Shown here: positions 1 through 8,604 of the stretch, one piece after another | How the letters are laid out: every line of letters begins with the position of its first letter | How positions within the stretch are numbered: position 1 is the stretch's first letter | Assembly (NCBI RefSeq): GCF_009754945.1 | Contig: NZ_WPIN01000010.1 | Span: 62,001 to 126,000 of the forward strand | Length of the DNA: 64,000 nucleotides | DNA from: Spirosoma arboris | GTDB lineage: Bacteria; Bacteroidota; Bacteroidia; Cytophagales; Spirosomataceae | Reading direction: 5' to 3' | Translations under genes and position numbers: made by a program | The notes under the pieces: model-generated | What the model was told of the DNA's origin: nothing | The model's database searches: none | Seen by the model: the letters and a program-made list of their open reading frames with translations, nothing else

Positions 1-249
1 GGGCCGACGATCCTTACGACAATGCTTTTGCGGAATCGTTATGGACGGGGCCGCCCGTGCGGCCGCCTAAAGGCAGAGTTATTGGAAGGCGGGGTATTTC
101 TGAGTGTTGAAGATGCTCGTACGGAAATCTTCGACTACATTGAGATTTATTATAACCGGGAGAGAAAGCATTCGTCGCTGGGCTATAAAAGCCCTGAGCA
201 GTTTGAGCAGGAATACATTATAAATCTGACAAATTCAGTGTGCCGCTAA
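1..249 (+). pseudogene. IS3-family transposase (OrfB) C-terminal fragment, frameshifted
   Basis: This is the end of an rve/DDE integrase-type transposase. From base 3 one frame reads DDPYDNAFAESLW, the conserved block just before the catalytic Glu region. The continuation KAELLEGG...YIEIYYNRERKHSSLGYKSPEQFE lies in a different frame, from about base 67. The last motif is the typical C-terminal signature of IS3 OrfB. The two frames are separated by a GC-rich palindromic insertion of net 16 bases (49-64); removing it restores W-T-G-L-K-A-E-L. The copy is therefore inactive as written unless frameshifting occurs. The N-terminal part and OrfA are outside the window. Confidence 0.85.
49..64. repeat. 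16-bp palindromic insertion disrupting the transposase
   Basis: Arms GGCCGC (49-54) and GCGGCC (59-64) flank a CCGT loop. Deleting these 16 bases restores the transposase frame. The core GGCCGCCC is shared with the palindrome at 54863-54888, so it may be a minimal REP-like insertion. A sequencing error is unlikely to create a perfect palindrome, but assembly error at a GC hairpin cannot be excluded. Confidence 0.6.
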
Positions 250-513
250 ACTGGACCACCTCACCTCAACTGGATGATAGTTTAAACTGTGACTGTACGT
301 TATTTCTACGCTTAGGTCTCGGTCAATTATAGCCGATACTTCGTAGCCAAGTTGCTTCAATTTAGTCCTCGTCTCATGAATGTTAACCGGCGTCCAATAT
401 AATCGGATGCCTTTATAGCCTTCCGGCTTGATTAGCGTACCTGCTCTTCGGTTGAGCCAAAAGGAAATATATTGGTTGTGAACCAGGCACCTGCACGACT
501 TCACCTGACTCAA
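235..513 (-). CDS. Hypothetical protein, 92 aa, possibly truncated by the IS
   Basis: This is a small open frame just downstream of, and on the same strand as, the glycerophosphodiesterase (27 nt from its stop). The middle part (YKGIRLYWTPVNIHETRTKL and onwards) has a plausible globular composition. The last residues are encoded inside the IS terminal region, so the original C-terminus may have been lost on insertion. No family was recognised. It could be a chance frame; the internal start is uncertain because no ribosome binding site is evident. Confidence 0.3.
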   Translation of the reverse strand: MSQVKSCRCLVHNQYISFWLNRRAGTLIKPEGYKGIRLYWTPVNIHETRTKLKQLGYEVSAIIDRDLSVEITYSHSLNYHPVEVRWSSLAAH

Positions 514-539
514 TAGACTGTTTCCCTAAAAAGAATTAC

Positions 540-1472
540 CTACTTTATTTTAGTAGAATTAGCTGAGCTAGACTTAGTAGCTGGTAGAAGCTTAAGCGCT
601 TGGGCCACCTCTAGGGGGCGATCTGATTCCAATATGCTCGCTCCATCCTCAATAATAGACCGGTAAGCACTTGATCGTTCTTGCTCATTAGGCAGCTTAT
701 CATAACTCGATGCGGCCGAAATCATACACATAATCCCTTTGCCATTGAGCAATTGGTAGAGTTCCTTGTTTTCAGGTTTGATCGTTGGCCCAATGTAGGC
801 AATCAGGTTGGCCGCCGGAATGCCCGCTTTTTCGTAGGCTTCCAGTTCCTGTTTGTTTTTGATAAAGGCCGAGAACATCCGATCTTTATTGTCCTCGTAA
901 TAATACCGCGCCTGCTCCGGCGAATGAACCGTGAGCATCACAAAGGCGTCAGCTTTATGCTGGCGAATGATGGCCGCCGTCATCGGAAACGGCACATCTT
1001 TTCGATCCAGATTAAGTACCGTTTTACCCCTTGCCCATTCGATGGCTTCGGCTAGGGTAGGAATTCGATCTTGTGTTACATTACCCTCGGCATCTTTCAG
1101 GTGGAGTTTTTTAAGTTCTTCCCAAGTGTAGTCCGAGAGCTTGCCGGTGCCGGTTGTCATGCGGTCTAAGTTGGCGTCGTGGAGCAGCACAATAACACTG
1201 TCTTTGGTGAGCCGAGGGTCTGTCTCAAAAAAAGCAGGGGTATATTTTAGAGTATTCTCGAAGGAGGCCAGTGAGTTTTCCGCAAACCCTTTGCCCATCC
1301 CACCTCGGTGTCCACTGATGATGGGCGTTTTCTTGTTAGTCCATTTGAAATAGGCGTGAAGATCCTGAACTGTTTTTATGGGTAGCCGATGCAGAGGCTG
1401 TGCCTGTAGGAGTGTCGGGTAGGTAAAGGCTAGCAGAGCCATTACTGAAGAGAGAAGAATTCGCTGTTTCAC
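540..1472 (-). CDS. Secreted glycerophosphodiester phosphodiesterase family protein
   Basis: The 310-aa protein has an N-terminal signal peptide (about residues 1-25, ending LLQAQ), so it should act in the periplasm or outside the cell. The GDPD TIM-barrel motifs are present: SGHRGG with the catalytic His, FAENSLASF with the metal-binding Glu, FFETDPR (E-x-D) and LLHDANLDRMT. The family hydrolyses glycerophosphodiesters such as glycerophosphocholine to glycerol-3-phosphate and an alcohol. The frame begins with GTG directly before the signal peptide. A second, less similar GDPD lies at 59284-60171. Substrate specificity cannot be read from the sequence, and some GDPD-fold proteins act on other phosphodiesters. 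Confidence 0.88.
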   Translation of the reverse strand: MKQRILLSSVMALLAFTYPTLLQAQPLHRLPIKTVQDLHAYFKWTNKKTPIISGHRGGMGKGFAENSLASFENTLKYTPAFFETDPRLTKDSVIVLLHDANLDRMTTGTGKLSDYTWEELKKLHLKDAEGNVTQDRIPTLAEAIEWARGKTVLNLDRKDVPFPMTAAIIRQHKADAFVMLTVHSPEQARYYYEDNKDRMFSAFIKNKQELEAYEKAGIPAANLIAYIGPTIKPENKELYQLLNGKGIMCMISAASSYDKLPNEQERSSAYRSIIEDGASILESDRPLEVAQALKLLPATKSSSANSTKIK

Positions 1473-1952
1473 CAGTTGTATGCCCTAGTTCAGTGGGCCA
1501 GATAGGAAAATAATCGTCAAATTAATTAAACTATCCTTTCGTAAGACACTTGTAATTTGATTTTACAAACGTACGTCGTCAGTTGTATATATGGTATTCT
1601 AATAAGTTGGCCAGCTTTTACATCACATTAAGCTTGGGGTAGCTAAGTGACACTTCCAGGTGCTCATATTCTTACTATTAAGTCAGCAAATTCTCCTGCC
1701 AGTAATAGCTCTACAATACTGGTAAATTACAATTTTTGTAAGTATAAATTTAGTTATTTATATGAGTAAATGTATCCATTTCTGGTCATAAAAATGGGTA
1801 TTTCTGGCTTAGGTTAGGTCTAGCGTATGCACACCGTTTAATAGATTTATTATATTTTAGTTAGTAATGAGTCATCCAGAAGATAGGGTAACTACGTATG
1901 TACTTAGCAATATACTATCTAGCCCATTCCACCTAATCACTACCCATAAATC
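1473..1952. other. 480-bp AT-rich intergenic region between divergent genes
   Basis: This stretch separates the GDPD (minus strand) from the ECF sigma gene (plus strand) and should hold promoters for both. I found no clear TTTG-N19-TAnnTTTG pair, no hairpin of note and no convincing small ORF. Confidence 0.5.
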
Positions 1953-2504
1953 ATGCGCACTTTTTTAACAGACGAAGAAACAATTCGTCAATTTTTACCA
2001 GACAAGCCCAATCAGTGTTTCGAAACACTCTATAATCGTTATGTCAATAAAGTTTATAGGCGTTGCTTATCGATGACTAAAGACACTGAGAAAGCCGAAG
2101 ATTTTACTCACGACATATTTCTGAAAGTATTCAGCAAGTTGGATGCCTTTCAGGAACGATCTAGTTTCTCAACCTGGCTTTACTCAATTGCTTATAACTA
2201 TTGTTCAGACCAGCTTCGATTAGCCAAGCGACTTGACTTCGCTTCTATCGAAGAAGGTCTGAGTCTTGAATTGCCTGATTCACAGGAATCCATGTTGCAT
2301 GAAGAAACAATTCAGCTCGTCAGACAGGCTATGGCCGCCCTTTCAGTCAAGGAGCGCACGTTACTCCACTTGAAATATGAAGATAGTATGAGTATTGAGG
2401 AAATTGCACAACTATATAACCTCAAACCCAGCGCCGTTAAGATGCGGTTGAAGAGAAGTCGGGAGAAAGTACAACAGTTTTGCGCTTTACATTACGCAGC
2501 ATAA
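1953..2504 (+). CDS. RNA polymerase ECF-type sigma factor, sigma-70 family
   Basis: The 183-aa protein has the two-domain ECF layout. Region 2 lies at about residues 22-90 (FETLYNRYVNKVYRRCLSM, DFTHDIFLKVF, FSTWLYSIAYNYCSDQLR). Region 4, with its helix-turn-helix, lies at about 125-175 (LSVKERTLLHLKYEDSMSIEEIAQ, then PSAVKMRLKRSREK). It would direct RNA polymerase to a dedicated promoter set. No anti-sigma gene (FecR or zinc-binding type) follows. The next gene is a convergent LytTR regulator, so the inducing signal and regulon are unknown. ATG 1953 is the natural start. Confidence 0.9.
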   Translation: MRTFLTDEETIRQFLPDKPNQCFETLYNRYVNKVYRRCLSMTKDTEKAEDFTHDIFLKVFSKLDAFQERSSFSTWLYSIAYNYCSDQLRLAKRLDFASIEEGLSLELPDSQESMLHEETIQLVRQAMAALSVKERTLLHLKYEDSMSIEEIAQLYNLKPSAVKMRLKRSREKVQQFCALHYAA

Positions 2505-2547
2505 AGTCCAGAACCCGTACGATTAGCACACGAGGTATCTATTGTAG

Positions 2548-2985
2548 TTATACATAAGCTACATCTGGTTCAATAACCCTATTCTTCGCCAGATTTATTG
2601 GCCGTTGGAAATCAAGTTGCCGTCGCAATATAAACCAGCGACGACGCGATACAGGAAGCGCTACGCCGGTAACGAGATAAAATATGGGCCTGGGTGAATT
2701 ATATTCCACCCGTTCAATGAACTGGCGATTAACCAGATAGTGGCGATGCAACCGGATAAACCAAGCGTCAGGCAATTTGGCCTCAATCCGTTTTATGGTG
2801 TATGGAACCAGTATTCGTCGACCGTCGGCGAACTGCAACCATGTATAGTTTAGTTCACCCTCTAGATACACTAAATCGGCTACAGACAGCCATTGAGCCC
2901 CATTACAATTGTCGTAAACGCGTAATCGTGGCCAGTTGATTAACTCGGAAGTAATCCATTGTTTGCGATCTACATAAAATGCCAT
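2548..2985 (-). CDS. LytTR-type DNA-binding regulatory protein without receiver domain
   Basis: The 145-aa protein carries one LytTR domain at about residues 30-125. Diagnostic pieces are the VYLEGELNYTWLQFADGR strand region, the central FIRLHRHYLVNRQFIERV block (the conserved F-x-R-x-H-R-x-x-x-VN pattern) and the terminal LPVSRRRW. There is no CheY-like receiver domain, so it is either a standalone LytTR protein or responds to an unlinked partner. It converges on the ECF sigma gene, with 43 nt between the stops. Its own upstream region is long (about 650 bp) and otherwise empty. Confidence 0.87.
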   Translation of the reverse strand: MAFYVDRKQWITSELINWPRLRVYDNCNGAQWLSVADLVYLEGELNYTWLQFADGRRILVPYTIKRIEAKLPDAWFIRLHRHYLVNRQFIERVEYNSPRPIFYLVTGVALPVSRRRWFILRRQLDFQRPINLAKNRVIEPDVAYV

Positions 2986-3636
2986 AATATCTAGTAGTTG
3001 AGTGATTGAGCGAAACAGAGCAACCGCTAACGTAACAAGAGAGGCTTTTATAGCGCCAATGCAATGAGTACGTTTCTAGTGTGCTTAGTACCTTACGCAA
3101 ACAATATGCCATATCCAGTATATTGTCTACAAAATCTACAGATTGAATTAGGCTTGATTACCAAAGTAGATACATATAGTCTTTCTTACGATACGCTAAC
3201 CAGAAAGAGTGAGTATCAACTTCTATCTGATTAAGTATCCGACTAATTTGGCTAGGAGTCTAGCAAAAACTACGCCGATAGAGCTCTTATGGGTGCATGC
3301 CGGGTATATACGTAAATATGCAAGGAAGAGATTGCATAAAAGCTTGTTTTGGCTAAATTTTTTACAAAATAATCTTTCAAGAAGTCAAAAAGACTGAATC
3401 TGATGCATTAAGCCCTATTTGTCCATATTAAGCGCCTTAAATTTTATCTGATAATTGTAATAATTGCCCTAAATCAATACAGAACTGAAAATTAATTCGC
3501 ACCTATTTTTACAATTGAAGGCGATAGGTAGACTAGTAACTTTGATTAGATATGCTCTATTTCTGTTTACCTGATGATTAGTTAGCTAGCCGACATTTAC
3601 AAATGCAAGCATAAGTCGAATTGACTTCATGCTAGA
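2986..3636. other. 650-bp AT-rich region with no supported gene
   Basis: It lies upstream of the LytTR gene and downstream of the lpdA terminator. Short frames exist (for example 3209-3397 on the plus strand), but their composition and start context are not convincing. No palindrome or promoter consensus stood out. It may be the decayed remains of a gene. Confidence 0.45.
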
Positions 3637-3684
3637 AAAAAGAGAAAGCCCGGCTGCTTTCTAACAACCGGGCTTTCTCTTTTT
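3637..3684 (-). terminator. Intrinsic terminator of lpdA
   Basis: A perfect 17-bp stem (3637-3653 with 3668-3684; core GAAAGCCCGG / CCGGGCTTTC) with a 14-nt loop lies 14 nt past the lpdA stop. On the minus strand the stem is followed by a T-rich run. Confidence 0.9.
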
Positions 3685-3697
3685 CTGGCACGAGAAA

Positions 3698-5098
3698 TTA
3701 CATATTAATCGCTCGTTTATCGGTAGCGTCCAGACAAGCTTCTTTGAACGCTTCAGTGTAAGTTGGGTGAGCGTGCGACATGCGCGAAACATCTTCAGCA
3801 GATGCCCTGAATTCCATCGCTACGACGGCTTCAGCAATCATGTCGGCAGCACGGGCACCAATCATATGAACCCCCAAAATCTCGTCGGTTTCTTTGTGCG
3901 CTAATACCTTTACGAGACCATCTACGTCCATACTCGCCCGCGCTCTACCAAGGGCTTTAAATGGAAAGGAACCAACCTTGTAGGGAATTCCCTCTTGTTT
4001 TACTTCCTCTTCCGTATAACCTACTGATGCCACTTCGGGCCAGGTATAGACTACGCCCGGAATAAGACGATAATGAATATGTGGTTTTTGACCTACAATG
4101 GTTTCTGCAATGAAGGTACCTTCTTCTTCGGCTTTGTGCGCCAACATAGCACCACGAATTACGTCGCCAAGGGCATAAATGTGCGGGACATTTGTACGTA
4201 GGTGATCATCTACTTCTATTCTACCGCGATTGTCGGCTTTCACGCCAGCAGCTTCAAGGTTCAATCCGTCGGTATAGGGACGACGACCTACCGAAACCAG
4301 GCAATAGTCGCCGGTGAGTGTAATTTGCTCTCCCTTTGGGGTATCAGCACTTACTACCACTTCGTTACCTGTGTTTTCTACTTTCGTGACTTTATGACTG
4401 AAATAGAAATCAGCACCGAGTTTTTTGACGGCTTTTTGCAGCTCCTTGCCCATCGTTTTATCCATTGTTGGAATCATCGAATCGGCAAACTCCACAAATG
4501 ACACCTTCGCACCAAGTCGGGCATAAACCGATCCTAATTCGGCACCGATTACACCTGCGCCAATCACGATGAGGTGTTTCGGCACTTCCTCAAGTTTCAG
4601 AGCCTCAGTCGATGTGATGACGCGTTTCTTATCAATCGGCATCGACGGGAACGACGATGGTTTTGAGCCCGTCGCGATAATAATATTCTTGCCTGTGATC
4701 GTCTGCTCAGAACCATCGGCTTTTGTAATTTTAATGGTGTGGGGATCCACAAACGAACCGACGCCGTGTAGCTCGTCGATTTTATTTTTCTTCATTAAAA
4801 AATTGATGCCTTTCGTCGTCACATCAACAACTTCCTGTTTACGCTTAATCATCTGCGCCAGGTCAACCTGCAAATCAGCCAGTTTGATGCCGTGTTCGGC
4901 AAAAGTATGTGCCGCATTATAAAAATGCTCCGACGAGTCGAGTAGTGCCTTCGACGGAATGCAACCAACATTAAGGCAAGTGCCCCCCAGCGACGGGTAT
5001 TTTTCAATAATGGCCGTTTTCAGTCCGAGTTGGGCGCAACGAATGGCGCCGGTGTAGCCGCCTGGCCCCGAACCAATCATAATCACATCGTATTCCAT
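3698..5098 (-). CDS. lpdA: Dihydrolipoyl dehydrogenase (E3)
   Basis: This 466-aa FAD-dependent disulfide oxidoreductase reoxidises dihydrolipoamide with NAD+ as the E3 subunit of pyruvate, 2-oxoglutarate or branched-chain dehydrogenases or of the glycine cleavage system. The FAD motif GSGPGG lies at residues 9-14, and the redox disulfide Cys41/Cys46 sits in GGTCLNVGCIPSK. An NAD motif (VIGAGVIGAELG) lies at about 176-187, and the C-terminal dimerisation domain carries HPTYTE (His444/Glu449 dyad). Length is standard. It is monocistronic, with a strong terminator. The E1 and E2 genes are not in the window, so which complex it serves cannot be told. Confidence 0.97.
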   Translation of the reverse strand: MEYDVIMIGSGPGGYTGAIRCAQLGLKTAIIEKYPSLGGTCLNVGCIPSKALLDSSEHFYNAAHTFAEHGIKLADLQVDLAQMIKRKQEVVDVTTKGINFLMKKNKIDELHGVGSFVDPHTIKITKADGSEQTITGKNIIIATGSKPSSFPSMPIDKKRVITSTEALKLEEVPKHLIVIGAGVIGAELGSVYARLGAKVSFVEFADSMIPTMDKTMGKELQKAVKKLGADFYFSHKVTKVENTGNEVVVSADTPKGEQITLTGDYCLVSVGRRPYTDGLNLEAAGVKADNRGRIEVDDHLRTNVPHIYALGDVIRGAMLAHKAEEEGTFIAETIVGQKPHIHYRLIPGVVYTWPEVASVGYTEEEVKQEGIPYKVGSFPFKALGRARASMDVDGLVKVLAHKETDEILGVHMIGARAADMIAEAVVAMEFRASAEDVSRMSHAHPTYTEAFKEACLDATDKRAINM

Positions 5099-5113
5099 GA
5101 AACAGTTGTTCTT

Positions 5114-5183
5114 AAGTTTCAGGTTTCATGTTCCCTATTCCCCGTTATCGACCTGCTTTTAACAAGCGACGAACCTGAAACTT
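5114..5183. repeat. Inverted repeat upstream of lpdA
   Basis: A 12-bp perfect inverted repeat AAGTTTCAGGTT (5114-5125) / AACCTGAAACTT (5172-5183) is extended by further TTTCA/TGAAA copies up to about 5196. It lies within 20 nt of the lpdA start, so it would fall in the lpdA leader if transcribed. Function unknown. Confidence 0.6.
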
Positions 5184-5320
5184 GAAACCTGAAACCATTA
5201 TTATAGATAGCATTCCGACTGCAAATTTGGTTCAGAATTTGATTACCTAAACCGATTTGTAAAAATTCGTGTTGGTTGTTCCGTAAGGCTCGCTTATCTG
5301 GAGCTGTTTTGTTGTGATTT

Positions 5321-5887
5321 ATGCGCTTCGTTTATCCTTCTTTCCTTCTAGTTACGCTGTTAATCAGTAGTTGTACCGATTCTGCTCAGCAAGCTCAGGC
5401 CAATGTTTATTATGACGTACTAAGCTTTGTCAAACAGCAAATTTCGGACCTCTCAGCCCAAAAGCCGCTTGTTAACAAAGTTGTCTCTATTAATGAGGCC
5501 AGAAGTCAGCAAGCTATTCGAGATATTAACTGGAGTCATGAACTGGAGTTATTTACTCAGGCAGATATCAATAAACCAGCTCTTCGAAGCAGTTACCAGA
5601 TTTCCCGGCCTGATTCGATGACATTTCGGTATACATTAAAAAACTCGGAGGAGCATTTAACTGTGCGATCACTTAGCGTGCAAGTTGACTCGGTGACTCA
5701 TCAGCCACGCCGGATAGAAGCTGTTCTGCAAACCAATAATCCACTCTATTCGTCAGTACGTAATCTTCTGCTCGAAAGTGGACCAGTAGCTGGACAGTGG
5801 CGCGTACAGCACTATAAATTGTCTGGTTTTCAGAAACTCCCGTATTTCGACAAAAACGATTTTTTAGTAGAAGGGCGAGTACAATAA
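5321..5887 (+). CDS. Hypothetical lipoprotein, 188 aa
   Basis: The N-terminus is a lipoprotein signal (hydrophobic stretch, then LLISSC with Cys at about residue 18), so the mature protein should be anchored to a membrane by lipid. The rest is soluble and mostly beta-strand-like (SMTFRYTLKNSEEHLTVRSLSVQVD...). No domain was recognised. It converges on the sensor kinase gene, with 36 nt between them. Similar short lipoproteins are common in Cytophagales and usually uncharacterised. Confidence 0.75.
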   Translation: MRFVYPSFLLVTLLISSCTDSAQQAQANVYYDVLSFVKQQISDLSAQKPLVNKVVSINEARSQQAIRDINWSHELELFTQADINKPALRSSYQISRPDSMTFRYTLKNSEEHLTVRSLSVQVDSVTHQPRRIEAVLQTNNPLYSSVRNLLLESGPVAGQWRVQHYKLSGFQKLPYFDKNDFLVEGRVQ

Positions 5888-5918
5888 AAAAAGCAGGCAG
5901 TTCGCATCATCTGCGTGC
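5885..5918 (-). terminator. Terminator of the sensor kinase gene
   Basis: The hairpin GCAGGCAG (5893-5900) / CTGCGTGC (5911-5918), with one mismatch, is followed on the minus strand by a seven-T run. It lies 6 nt past the kinase stop and overlaps the 3' end of the convergent lipoprotein gene. Confidence 0.65.
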
Positions 5919-5923
5919 CATTA

Positions 5924-8104
5924 TTAAGCTTTTTCGAGATTTGACAAAACTGGCAGGATAAAAATAAAGGTCGTTCCTTCGTTGGGACCAGAGTGAATTT
6001 CATAGCGCCCCTGAATTAGATCCATACGTGCCTGAATATTATGAAGCCCCATACCCGTTGCATCACGGGGGTCCATACCACAACCGTTATCTTTTACAAT
6101 CATATTCAACTCGTTATTGAATCGCCTAAACAGTATTTGAGCTTCCGTTGCTTCGGAGTGTCGAAGAATATTGCTGCATAGTTCAATACAAATCGAATAC
6201 AAATTAAACTCAGCAGTTTTGTCTAGACGTGGTAACTCCGCGTTTTCTAGGCTGAATGCGATCTTCTGGCTGAGGTTGAGCTTGTGAACCAATCGCATAA
6301 GCGCCTGCGATAAGCCTTGTTTCTCTAGTTCGTCGGGTTGTAGGTTGTGGGATAAGTAACGTATTTCGGCAAAAGCCTCTTTGCTCATATTCAGCAAATT
6401 GTGATAAATCTGCTGCTCGCGATCGGCCATCTTTGCAGGGTTTAACGCTGACAAACTGGTTTTAATAGCAGCTAGTAATCCGCCAAGACTATCGTGCAAA
6501 TCAGCAGCCATGCGTTTGCGTTCGAGCGTTTGACCACGTAACAGGGCTTCCTCAATTTCACGATTTTTGGCCCGTAGCTGGTCATTTGCGAGTTTTAGTT
6601 CGATCGTCCGAGCTAATACTTTATCTTCCAGATCATGGTTCAGCGCTTCGATTTCCAGTTTCTGACGGTTTATCAGGCGATTTTTACGGTAATAAACCGC
6701 AACAAAACCGAACAACATAGCTAAACCTCCAACCAGAACAATCCGTAAAAGGCTAGCCTGCTCAATATCGTGACTGAGTTGATCAATGTGGGCTCGTTGC
6801 TCCAGACGAGTTTTCTGTGATTCGGCCCGCAGACGCTCAGTTTCAATCGATTGCTTAAGGTGATTCATTCGGGTCTCACTTGCTAGTTGATCGCGTTCTG
6901 CTTCGGCCCGCAACCGATCCAATTCGGCTTGCCGACGCACGTTGATCAATTGTTGCTGTTGAATAAATCGTTCTTTTTCTGCCGCTATTGTCACTTGATT
7001 AATGTCGTACTTTTTCTGCACGGCTGACAATTCTTCTACTCGCTTGAGGTTTGTCAGACTATCCCGCAGTGCGCTGTACTCTTCATACATTGCCAATGCT
7101 TGAGCAGGCTGATTTGCCAGACGATACGCCCTGTATAACGATTGCGTAGCCATTTGTTGAATTCGAATATAACCAGCATCCCGTGCTACAACTACCGCTT
7201 TTTCGCCAAACTCAATAGCCAATTTGGGTTGGTTCGTCTGGGTATAGCATTCGGATAGTCGAGCCCAGACGGCGGCCTGTCCTGGACGGTCGTTTAGTTG
7301 GGTCCAAACAGCTAATCCCTCGTCAAAAACCTTAATGGCCTGTTCAGGTTTTTGACGGCTAATGAAGAAGTCGCCCAATCGCTCATCGGCATAAGCCAGA
7401 TTAATCTGGGAGCGGGTTTCTAATGCGATTTGGCGGCTCGCTTCATACTGTTGACGAGCCTGTTCATATTGCCCCCGAATTTCATATACCTCGCCTATCT
7501 GGCTAATTGCCTGGCTGGTCAGTAACTTCCGATTTTTAGGTGTTAGTAATGTATTAAAACTGAGTAGTGTCTGCGAAAGTTGATAGCTCGACAGGGCATT
7601 GTTATACTCTTTCAAGAGCATGTAAATATCGCCCATATTCATTTGTACTTGCCAGCGTGGAGAGCTTTCGCGAGGTAGTTTTACACATAGTTCGGAAGCT
7701 CGCTGATTAATCTGGAGCGCGTGAGGGTAGTCACCTTTAACCGTTCGGAGGTAATATTCCTGAAACATTAAAGCCCGAACAGCATAGAGATTATTATGGT
7801 AGACAAGGGCTTGTTCTTCCAGTTGCTTCGCATACAGAAAACTACTGTCACGCTGCTGGCCACGCATTTGCTTGAACACAAGGGCCATAAAGCGTAAGCC
7901 CTCTAACCTGAGCGTATCATTCGTTCGGCTTCGTGGTAAACGAGCAGCTAGCTGGCGGTGTGTTCGGCCAAGGGTCAGCAAACTATCCATATAAGCGGCA
8001 TCGCCCCGCCGGTCGAAATTTAGTTCCGGCAGTTTCGGACATGACTGGGCAAAGCAGGTGGCACACCAGCCGAGCATTGCCATTCCAAGCCAAACTGATC
8101 TCAT
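5924..8104 (-). CDS. TPR-containing sensor histidine kinase (HisKA_3/NarL-type)
   Basis: The 726-aa protein has a signal peptide (about 1-19) and then a periplasmic-type region of TPR repeats (about 60-360). A glutamine/arginine-rich coiled coil (about 370-450) follows, with one membrane helix (LLRIVLVGGLAMLFGFVAVY, about 452-473) and a second short coiled coil. The HisKA_3 dimerisation box has ERKRMAADLHDSLGG (phospho-acceptor His537), and the end is a HATPase_c domain with DNGCGMD and GMGLHNIQAR. This is the usual design of Bacteroidota TPR kinases that pair with NarL/LuxR-type response regulators. No response regulator is adjacent, so it is an orphan; its signal is unknown. Confidence 0.93.
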   Translation of the reverse strand: MRSVWLGMAMLGWCATCFAQSCPKLPELNFDRRGDAAYMDSLLTLGRTHRQLAARLPRSRTNDTLRLEGLRFMALVFKQMRGQQRDSSFLYAKQLEEQALVYHNNLYAVRALMFQEYYLRTVKGDYPHALQINQRASELCVKLPRESSPRWQVQMNMGDIYMLLKEYNNALSSYQLSQTLLSFNTLLTPKNRKLLTSQAISQIGEVYEIRGQYEQARQQYEASRQIALETRSQINLAYADERLGDFFISRQKPEQAIKVFDEGLAVWTQLNDRPGQAAVWARLSECYTQTNQPKLAIEFGEKAVVVARDAGYIRIQQMATQSLYRAYRLANQPAQALAMYEEYSALRDSLTNLKRVEELSAVQKKYDINQVTIAAEKERFIQQQQLINVRRQAELDRLRAEAERDQLASETRMNHLKQSIETERLRAESQKTRLEQRAHIDQLSHDIEQASLLRIVLVGGLAMLFGFVAVYYRKNRLINRQKLEIEALNHDLEDKVLARTIELKLANDQLRAKNREIEEALLRGQTLERKRMAADLHDSLGGLLAAIKTSLSALNPAKMADREQQIYHNLLNMSKEAFAEIRYLSHNLQPDELEKQGLSQALMRLVHKLNLSQKIAFSLENAELPRLDKTAEFNLYSICIELCSNILRHSEATEAQILFRRFNNELNMIVKDNGCGMDPRDATGMGLHNIQARMDLIQGRYEIHSGPNEGTTFIFILPVLSNLEKA

Positions 8105-8250
8105 AGGAATATTACTAACGTAATAGAAAGCACGAAAATACTCATTTAGTACAGTAAATCAAGGCATTGGCAAAATCAGAAGCTTATTTTTTGATTCTCG
8201 TATAGCGATAACGTGCTAGTAGATAATCTCAAGAAAAAGAAGCCTAGCAA

Positions 8251-8280
8251 TTGCTTCTATGGCGACTAAAGTTACCTTTG
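8251..8280 (+). promoter_or_regulatory. Candidate Bacteroidota-type promoter, distal, for the ECF sigma gene
   Basis: TTG at 8251-8253, a 19-nt spacer and TACCTTTG at 8273-8280 match the Bacteroidota housekeeping promoter consensus. It lies about 320 nt before the sigma start, so it would give a long leader or serve another transcript. Confidence 0.45.
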
Positions 8281-8457
8281 TGCTCGATCATTAAAAAAAA
8301 TTAATCTCCATTTAAACGGATAGCATTCTAATTGAATCTATACTAGTAAATCAAACGTAAGTCCAATTATTTCCACGAATAAGCTATATTTATCTTATTT
8401 CGGTATTACAGTATTATTTCTTGTCAGAAATAGAAGTTTTAAAGGAAAAAAATACCG

Positions 8458-8486
8458 TTTGGCAGATTTTTTGCACTGTATATTTG
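8458..8486 (+). promoter_or_regulatory. Candidate promoter, proximal, for the ECF sigma gene
   Basis: TTTG (8458-8461), a 17-nt spacer and TATATTTG (8479-8486) fit the TTTG/TAnnTTTG consensus. The predicted transcript start near 8493 leaves a leader of about 110 nt before ATG 8605. The 500-bp gap 8105-8604 contains this, the distal candidate and no other feature that I could see. Confidence 0.55.
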
Positions 8487-8604
8487 GATTTAAGCAGAAT
8501 AATTTAGTATCTTCAAGGCTGGATCGCATAAAGATTGTAAAAAACATAACCTCCCTATACACTATCGGCACACAACTCTACGTTACCTAATTGTCTTACT
8601 GAAA

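Larger units (their letters stand above)
1..263 (+). mobile_element. Right end of an IS3-family insertion sequence, cut by the window edge
   Basis: The segment holds the C-terminal part of an IS3/IS150-type transposase and then a likely terminal inverted repeat. The sequence TGGACCACCTCA at 252-263, just past the transposase stop, resembles the TGAGGTGGTCCA-type ends of IS3-family elements read in reverse. The left end lies outside the window, so the inverted repeat pair and any target duplication cannot be confirmed. Assigning the boundary to 263 is inference. Confidence 0.6.

Noticed and set aside
2903..3112. 69-aa minus-strand frame overlapping the LytTR gene start
   Set aside because: It overlaps the LytTR coding region in another frame; shadow of the real gene.
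3209..3397. 62-aa plus-strand frame starting with GTG
   Set aside because: Composition looks random, no promoter or ribosome site, and no similarity recognised; treated as chance.
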